Shown here: piece after piece, positions 59,688 through 64,000 of the stretch
Position numbering within the stretch: position 1 is the first letter of the stretch
Layout of the letters: every line of letters starts with the position of its first letter
Assembly (NCBI RefSeq): GCF_001544915.2
Contig: NZ_FCOE02000018.1
Location: forward strand, 62,001-126,000
Direction of reading: 5' to 3'
Length of the DNA: 64,000 nucleotides
From: Caballeronia pedi
GTDB lineage: Bacteria; Pseudomonadota; Gammaproteobacteria; Burkholderiales; Burkholderiaceae
The notes under the pieces: model-generated
What the model was told of the DNA's origin: nothing
The model's database searches: none
What the model saw: only the letters and a program-made list of their open reading frames with translations
Made by a program: the position numbers and the translations under genes

Positions 59688-60719
59688 ATGAAAATCATGA
59701 TCGTTACCGACGCATGGGAGCCGCAGGTCAACGGCGTCGTGCGTACGCTCACGCAAACCACCAAGGAACTCATCGCGCTCGGTCATCGCGTGGAGTTGCT
59801 CACGCCGCTCGAATTCAGAACCATCCCCTGCCCGACCTATCCGGAGATTCGGCTGTCGCTGCTGCCGGGCCGGCGTGTCGCCGAGCGTATCGACGCATTC
59901 GCGCCGGATGCGCTACACATCGCCACCGAAGGGCCGCTCGGGCTCGCCGCGCGCTCGTATGCGCTGCGTCACAAGCTGCCGTTCACGACCGCGTATCACA
60001 CGCGCTTTCCCGAATACGTGAACGCGCGCTTCGGCATTCCGCTCGCGATGACGTATCGCTTCCTGCACTGGTTCCACAAGAACTCGCAAGCGGTGATGGC
60101 GCCGACGCCCGTCGTGAAAAGCGATCTCGAACGCTACGGCTTCACCAACGTCGTGCTGTGGACACGCGGCGTCGATCTCGACATCTTCCATCCGATGGAA
60201 TCGAAGGTGCTCAACACCGCGCGGCCGATTTTTCTGTATGTCGGGCGCGTGGCGGTCGAGAAGAACGTCGAGGCATTTCTGAAGCTCGATCTGCCCGGCT
60301 CGAAGTGGGTCGCGGGCGAAGGTCCGGCGCTGGCGGAGCTGAAGTCGCGCTACACGAACGTCAACTATCTCGGCGTGCTGTCGCAGCCGGAACTGGCGAA
60401 GGTCTATGCAGCGGCGGACGTCTTCGTGTTCCCCAGCCGCACCGATACCTTCGGCTTGGTGCTGCTCGAAGCGATGGCCTGCGGCACGCCGGTCGCGGCG
60501 TATCCGGTGACGGGCCCGATCGACGTGCTCGGCGCGAACGGTCCGGGCGCGCTTCACGACGATCTGCGCGAAGCCTGCCTGCACGCGCTAAAGATCGAGC
60601 GCGCGGACGCCCGCGCGTGGGCCGAACGTTTCTCGTGGCGCGCCGCATCGGAGCAGTTCGCGTCGCATCTGCGGCAGTTCGGTCCGCGCGCCGCGAGTTC
60701 CGACCGGGCGGCCGCATGA
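59688..60719 (+). CDS. Glycosyltransferase family 4, SqdX/Agt/MgtA-like
   Basis: 343 residues, GT-B fold. The opening MKIMIVTDAWEPQVNGVVRT and TPLEFRTIPCPTYPEIRLSL belong to the glycolipid-forming GT4 group; the donor-site motif is PSRTDTFGLVLLEAMACGTP (D-x7-E variant of E-x7-E) then VTGPIDVLG. In alpha-proteobacteria the Agt enzyme beside a PlcP gene transfers glucose or glucuronic acid to diacylglycerol; the acceptor here is therefore predicted to be diacylglycerol. Its stop overlaps the start of the next gene. Confidence 0.85.
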   Translation: MKIMIVTDAWEPQVNGVVRTLTQTTKELIALGHRVELLTPLEFRTIPCPTYPEIRLSLLPGRRVAERIDAFAPDALHIATEGPLGLAARSYALRHKLPFTTAYHTRFPEYVNARFGIPLAMTYRFLHWFHKNSQAVMAPTPVVKSDLERYGFTNVVLWTRGVDLDIFHPMESKVLNTARPIFLYVGRVAVEKNVEAFLKLDLPGSKWVAGEGPALAELKSRYTNVNYLGVLSQPELAKVYAAADVFVFPSRTDTFGLVLLEAMACGTPVAAYPVTGPIDVLGANGPGALHDDLREACLHALKIERADARAWAERFSWRAASEQFASHLRQFGPRAASSDRAAA

Positions 60720-61282
60720 CGCGACGCGCCGTCGCGCAGGAGCGGGCCGAAGCGAATGCGCGCGCCGGAGCGTCCGCGGCGGGCCGCGCGCGCGATCCCT
60801 TCGACGACGACCCCGAAGATATCGACGGAACCCCTGCGCAACCGGCCGAGCCGCTCGGCCCAGACGACCTGCCCTTCAATCCGTACAAGGGCAACCGGGG
60901 CTTCACGCGCGCCTGGCACGCGATGAAGAATTCGCTGTACGGCTTTCGCGTCGCGATCCGCGAGGAAAGCGCGTTTCGCCAGGAGCTGACGCTCGCTGCG
61001 ATCCTGTTGCCGTGCAGCCTGTTCGTGCCGGTCGCGCCGGTCGAGCGCGCGGCGCTGATCGGGTCGGTGCTGCTGGTGCTGATCGTCGAACTGCTCAATT
61101 CGAGCGTCGAGGCGGCCATCGACCGCATTTCGCTCGAACGTCATGAACTGTCGAAGCGGGCGAAGGATTTCGGCAGCGCCGCGGTCATGGTCGCGCTCGG
61201 CGTCTGTGTGATCACATGGGGCCTGATTTTGTGGCCGCTTGCATCCCCGCTTGCATCCGTCTGGCTCGCGCGTATCTTATAA
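60716..61282 (+). CDS. dgkA: Diacylglycerol kinase with N-terminal extension
   Basis: Small integral membrane kinase turning diacylglycerol into phosphatidic acid. 188 residues against ~122 in E. coli: about 60 extra N-terminal residues (MTRRAVAQERAEANARAGAS, DPFDDDPEDIDGTPAQ) precede the core. The core has NRGFTRAWHAMKNSLYGFRV, EESAFRQELTLAAIL, ELLNSSVEAAIDRISLERHE and LSKRAKDFGSAAVMVALGVC. ATGA overlap with the glycosyltransferase gene couples them. It can return diacylglycerol from the PlcP step to phospholipid synthesis, so both enzymes compete for the same lipid. Confidence 0.88.
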   Translation: MTRRAVAQERAEANARAGASAAGRARDPFDDDPEDIDGTPAQPAEPLGPDDLPFNPYKGNRGFTRAWHAMKNSLYGFRVAIREESAFRQELTLAAILLPCSLFVPVAPVERAALIGSVLLVLIVELLNSSVEAAIDRISLERHELSKRAKDFGSAAVMVALGVCVITWGLILWPLASPLASVWLARIL

Positions 61283-61426
61283 ACGAGAACGGCCGCGCGC
61301 AAAGCCCGCAGCCGTGCCGCCGAACGACCGGTTTATAATCGTCCGACATTCTCAAAAATAGCAACTGAAGCGGCCGCGCGAGCGCTCATCCCGAGTCCCC
61401 GCAGCCCGCTGCCAAGGTCGGACGAC

Positions 61427-62149
61427 ATGGAAGCCAAACCACCCCGCCGCACCCGCGAACGGATACTCGAGCTGTCGCTGAAGTTGTTCAACGATATCGG
61501 CGAGCCGAACGTCACCACGACGACGATCGCCGAGGAGATGGAAATCAGTCCAGGCAACCTGTACTACCATTTCCGCAACAAAGACGACATCATCAACAGC
61601 ATCTTCGCGCAGTTCGAGCAGCAGATTCAGAAGCGTCTGCGCTTTCCGGACGATCATCGCCCGACGATCGACGAGATGTGGTCGTATCTGCAATACATGG
61701 CGGATTTCCTCTGGACTTACCGCTTCCTGTATCGCGACCTGAACGACCTGCTCGCGCGCAACCGCACGCTCGAAACGCACTTCAAGCAGATCATCACGCA
61801 CAAGGTGCATTTTGCGAGCCAGTTGTGCGAGGCGCTCGTCGCCGATCAGGAAATGATCGCGACGCCCGACGAGATCAAGGTGATCGCGACCAACATCGGC
61901 GTGATCGCCACGTACTGGCTTTCGTACCAGTACGTGATGAATCCGCGCAAGTACAACGATCAGGAAGCGATCCGGGCGGAGCTGCATCAGGCGAGCCTGC
62001 ACATCATCTCGATCATGGCGCCGTATCTGCGCGGGCGTTCGCGTCAACTGTTCGACGACCTCGTATCGGGTAAGCTTCCGAAGCGCGAATATGCGGACTT
62101 TTTGCCTCCGCGCGACGATGCAAAGACCGAAACAAAGGATTCCAGATAA
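61427..62149 (+). CDS. TetR/AcrR-family transcriptional regulator
   Basis: 240 residues. The N-terminal HTH covers about residues 8-55: RTRERILELSLKLFNDIGEP, TTTTIAEEMEISPGNLYYHF and RNKDDIINSIF. The C-terminal ligand domain is helical with no obvious known ligand family. TATAAT at 61334 in the 144-base gap before it may be its -10. It is followed without a gap by the LOG gene (TAA directly before ATG), so it may regulate itself and the LOG/SDR genes; this is inference. Confidence 0.88.
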   Translation: MEAKPPRRTRERILELSLKLFNDIGEPNVTTTTIAEEMEISPGNLYYHFRNKDDIINSIFAQFEQQIQKRLRFPDDHRPTIDEMWSYLQYMADFLWTYRFLYRDLNDLLARNRTLETHFKQIITHKVHFASQLCEALVADQEMIATPDEIKVIATNIGVIATYWLSYQYVMNPRKYNDQEAIRAELHQASLHIISIMAPYLRGRSRQLFDDLVSGKLPKREYADFLPPRDDAKTETKDSR

Positions 62150-62734
62150 ATGAAGGCAGTGTGTGTGTATTGCGGCTCCTCGAACGGAGCCCGCCCCGTC
62201 TATGCGGAAGCGGCCAAGGCGTTCGGCCGCGCGCTGGTTGAGAACAACCTCTCGCTGGTCTATGGCGGCGGCCGTGTCGGCCTGATGGGTCTGATCGCCG
62301 ATGAAGTGCTCGCCGCGGGCGGACGCGCGGTCGGCGTGATTCCCGAATTGCTGCTCGCGAAGGAAGTCGGCCATACCGATCTCACCGAACTGCACGTCGT
62401 GCCCGACATGCACGAGCGCAAGAAGAAGATGGCCGATCTCTCCGATGCGTTCGTCGCGATGCCTGGCGGCGTCGGCACGTTCGAGGAGTTTTTCGAGGTC
62501 TACACGTGGGCGCAGCTCGGCTATCACCAGAAGCCGGTCGGCCTGCTCGACGTGAACGGCTACTTCGATCCGCTCCTGGCGATGCTGCGGCATACCGTCG
62601 AGGAAGGATTCATGCGCGAGCCGTATCTGGATCTCATTCAGGTCGCCGCCGAGCCCGCCGAGATGATCGCGAAGCTCGTGGCTTACGAGCCGCCCACGCA
62701 CGACAAATGGTCCGAAAAACGCAACGCCGTCTGA
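62150..62734 (+). CDS. LOG-family nucleoside monophosphate phosphoribohydrolase
   Basis: 194 residues, Rossmann-like. MKAVCVYCGSSNGARPVYAE opens it; AMPGGVGTFEEFFEVYTWAQ is the family's PGGxGTxxE motif, and GGGRVGLMGLIADEVLAAGG follows the first fold. LOG proteins release cytokinin bases or other bases from nucleotide monophosphates; the bacterial role is often unknown. It follows the TetR stop directly, so its translation is coupled. Confidence 0.9.
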   Translation: MKAVCVYCGSSNGARPVYAEAAKAFGRALVENNLSLVYGGGRVGLMGLIADEVLAAGGRAVGVIPELLLAKEVGHTDLTELHVVPDMHERKKKMADLSDAFVAMPGGVGTFEEFFEVYTWAQLGYHQKPVGLLDVNGYFDPLLAMLRHTVEEGFMREPYLDLIQVAAEPAEMIAKLVAYEPPTHDKWSEKRNAV

Positions 62735-62744
62735 GGAACAGCGC

Positions 62745-63491
62745 ATGTCCAAAGTCATCCTGATTACCGGTGCGAGCCGCGGCATCGGCCGCTCGGCTGC
62801 GGTGCTCGCGGGCGGGCGCGGCTGGTCCGTCGGCGTGAACTATGCGTCGAATGCAGCCGCCGCCGATGAAACCGTCGCGGCGGTCGAGGCCGCTGGCGGC
62901 AAGGCCATCACCATTCACGGCGACGTGAGCGACGAAGCCGCGATCATCGCGATGTTCGACGCGACCGAACAAGCCTTCGGCAAGCTCGATGGCGTCGTGA
63001 ACAACGCGGGCATCGTCGCGCCCGGCTCGAAGCTCGCGGATATGGACATCGCGCGCATGAAGCGCATCTTCGACATCAACGTGCTCGGCGCGTATCTGTG
63101 CGCGCGCGAGGCGGCACGGCGCATGTCGACTTCGCGCGGCGGCAAGGGTGGGTCGCTGGTGAACGTTTCGTCGGCGGCGGCGCGGCTGGGCGGTCCCGGC
63201 GAATATGTGGACTACGCGGGCTCCAAAGGCGCGATCGATACGCTGACCATCGGGTTGTCGAAGGAACTCGGGCCCGAAGGCGTGCGCGTGAACGCGATCC
63301 GCCCCGGGCTCATCGATACCGACATCCACGCGAGCGGCGGCAAGCCGGATCGCGCGCACGTGCTCGGCGTGCAGACGCCGATCGGGCGCGCGGGCACGGC
63401 CGATGAAGTCGGCGAGTCGATCGTGTGGCTGCTGTCGGATGCGTCGTCGTATGTGTCGGGGGCGGTTCTGGACGTGGCGGGCGGGCGATAG
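62745..63491 (+). CDS. Short-chain dehydrogenase/reductase
   Basis: 248 residues, classical SDR. TGASRGIGRSAAVLA is the NAD(P) glycine motif, NNAGIVAPG the N-A-G block, catalytic S in VNVSSAAARLGGPGEYVDYA and Y-x-x-x-K as YAGSK, then VNAIRPGLIDTDIH. Close to glucose- or 3-oxoacyl-ACP-reductase types; the substrate cannot be read. It lies 10 bases after the LOG gene. Confidence 0.9.
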   Translation: MSKVILITGASRGIGRSAAVLAGGRGWSVGVNYASNAAAADETVAAVEAAGGKAITIHGDVSDEAAIIAMFDATEQAFGKLDGVVNNAGIVAPGSKLADMDIARMKRIFDINVLGAYLCAREAARRMSTSRGGKGGSLVNVSSAAARLGGPGEYVDYAGSKGAIDTLTIGLSKELGPEGVRVNAIRPGLIDTDIHASGGKPDRAHVLGVQTPIGRAGTADEVGESIVWLLSDASSYVSGAVLDVAGGR

Positions 63492-63508
63492 CGTTCGCGA
63501 CGGCGGGC

Positions 63509-64000
63509 TCAAAACCCGCCGTGCTTCGCCAGCCACGCTTCCTCATCGGCCAACAATTCCCGCCCGAGAATCCGGTTGCGATGCGGAAAGCGCCCGAAGC
63601 GTTCGATCACCTCCGCGTGCTCCAGCGCCGATTCGTAGAAACTCGTAACGCCCGTCTCGTCTTTTAGTTTTCCGAAGAGCCGCAACGACTCCCGCTGGCT
63701 TTCGGGCGTCTCATCGTGCTCGAACGGCATGTAGGCGAACGCGCGATGATACGCGCTCGGCAAACGCATGTCGTCGCCCCGCTCGACCAGCATCTTCGCC
63801 AGCGCAAGCGCGCGAGCATCGCCCGCAAATGCGCGCGGCGTATTCCGGTAGCAGTTGCGCGACAGTTGATCGAGCAGCACGATCAACGCGAGCGTGCCGA
63901 GCGGCGTGCGTTCCCAATCGTGCAATCCGCCTGCGTGCGCCGCTTCGAGCAGCGCGCCGAACCGCTCGGCAAGCAGCGAATCGAAAGCGCGCTTCTTCCG
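63509..64000 (-). CDS. DUF924 protein, start beyond the window
   Basis: The C-terminal ~163 residues of a ~185-190-residue DUF924 protein. The frame stays open through the window edge, beginning RKKRAFDSLLAERFGALLEA; GTLALIVLLDQLSRNCYRNT and AYHRAFAYMPFEHDETPESQ are family hallmarks; it ends LADEEAWLAKHGGF. Function unknown; the fold is TPR-like. It converges on the SDR gene, with 17 bases between the stops. Confidence 0.88.
   Translation of the reverse strand, partial: RKKRAFDSLLAERFGALLEAAHAGGLHDWERTPLGTLALIVLLDQLSRNCYRNTPRAFAGDARALALAKMLVERGDDMRLPSAYHRAFAYMPFEHDETPESQRESLRLFGKLKDETGVTSFYESALEHAEVIERFGRFPHRNRILGRELLADEEAWLAKHGGF

Noticed and set aside
1..64000. tRNA, rRNA, IS element, prophage or integron
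   Set aside because: No cloverleaf with a T-loop GTTCGAA-type sequence and CCA-like end was recognised by eye, and no transposase, integrase or phage motif was found. A tRNAscan run would be needed to exclude tRNAs.

Overview
The window is about 64 kb of GC-rich chromosome with the gene content, order and codon use of the Burkholderiaceae (Burkholderia, Paraburkholderia or Caballeronia). Markers for this are the blocks accA-tilS-lysC, dapA-bamC, pyrG-kdsA-eno-ftsB, ilvIHC-psd-pssA and lolCD-tatD-comEC, with GCG/GCC/CTG/CGC-dominated codons. It looks like a core chromosome. I found no insertion sequence, prophage, integrase, CRISPR array, rRNA or recognisable tRNA. About 60 protein genes are supported; two are cut by the window edges (lysC at the left, a DUF924 gene at the right).

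Layout. 1-6.5 kb (minus): lysC, tilS, accA, an AlkA-like glycosylase with a basic tail, and cysS. 7-9.7 kb (plus): a TPR protein, a periplasmic and a cytosolic cyclophilin, and lpxH. 9.7-11.5 kb (minus): cysE and trmJ. 11.7-18.8 kb (plus): suhB, lplT, a DUF883 protein, mutS and an exported degenerate phosphoesterase. 18.8-21.1 kb: slyD, divergent roxA, and a tiny Ala/Ser lipoprotein. 21.3-30.4 kb (minus): a metallo-hydrolase, bamC, dapA, a methyltransferase, trpS with four cysteines, an M50 protease, a YciO-like protein, a PHP phosphatase, an alpha/beta hydrolase and a DUF455 ferritin-like protein. 30.6-32.7 kb (plus): gamma-carbonic anhydrase, hslO and a lipoprotein. 32.7-43.9 kb (minus): ftsB, eno, kdsA, pyrG, a hydrolase, comEC, tatD, lolD and lolC. 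44.1-50.7 kb (plus): an RpfE-type protein, recJ, prfB (with its programmed frameshift), lysS and a glycine-zipper protein. 50.8-55.9 kb (minus): pssA, psd, ilvC, ilvH and ilvI. 56.3-63.5 kb (plus): an ECF sigma factor operon, then a phosphate-starvation lipid-remodelling module, then TetR, LOG and SDR genes.

The most interesting locus is 58.6-61.3 kb. A PHO-box-like direct repeat precedes a PlcP-like metallophosphoesterase, an SqdX/Agt-like glycosyltransferase and a diacylglycerol kinase that overlaps it. This is the gene set expected for swapping phospholipids for glycolipids when phosphate is scarce. Directly upstream, an ECF sigma factor is translationally coupled to a DUF3619 membrane protein and followed by DUF3106 and RDD genes, a candidate envelope-sensing unit of unknown signal.

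Starts were chosen from alignment to remembered family N-termini, ribosome-binding sites and overlaps. Functions rest on motifs read by eye, with no database search.
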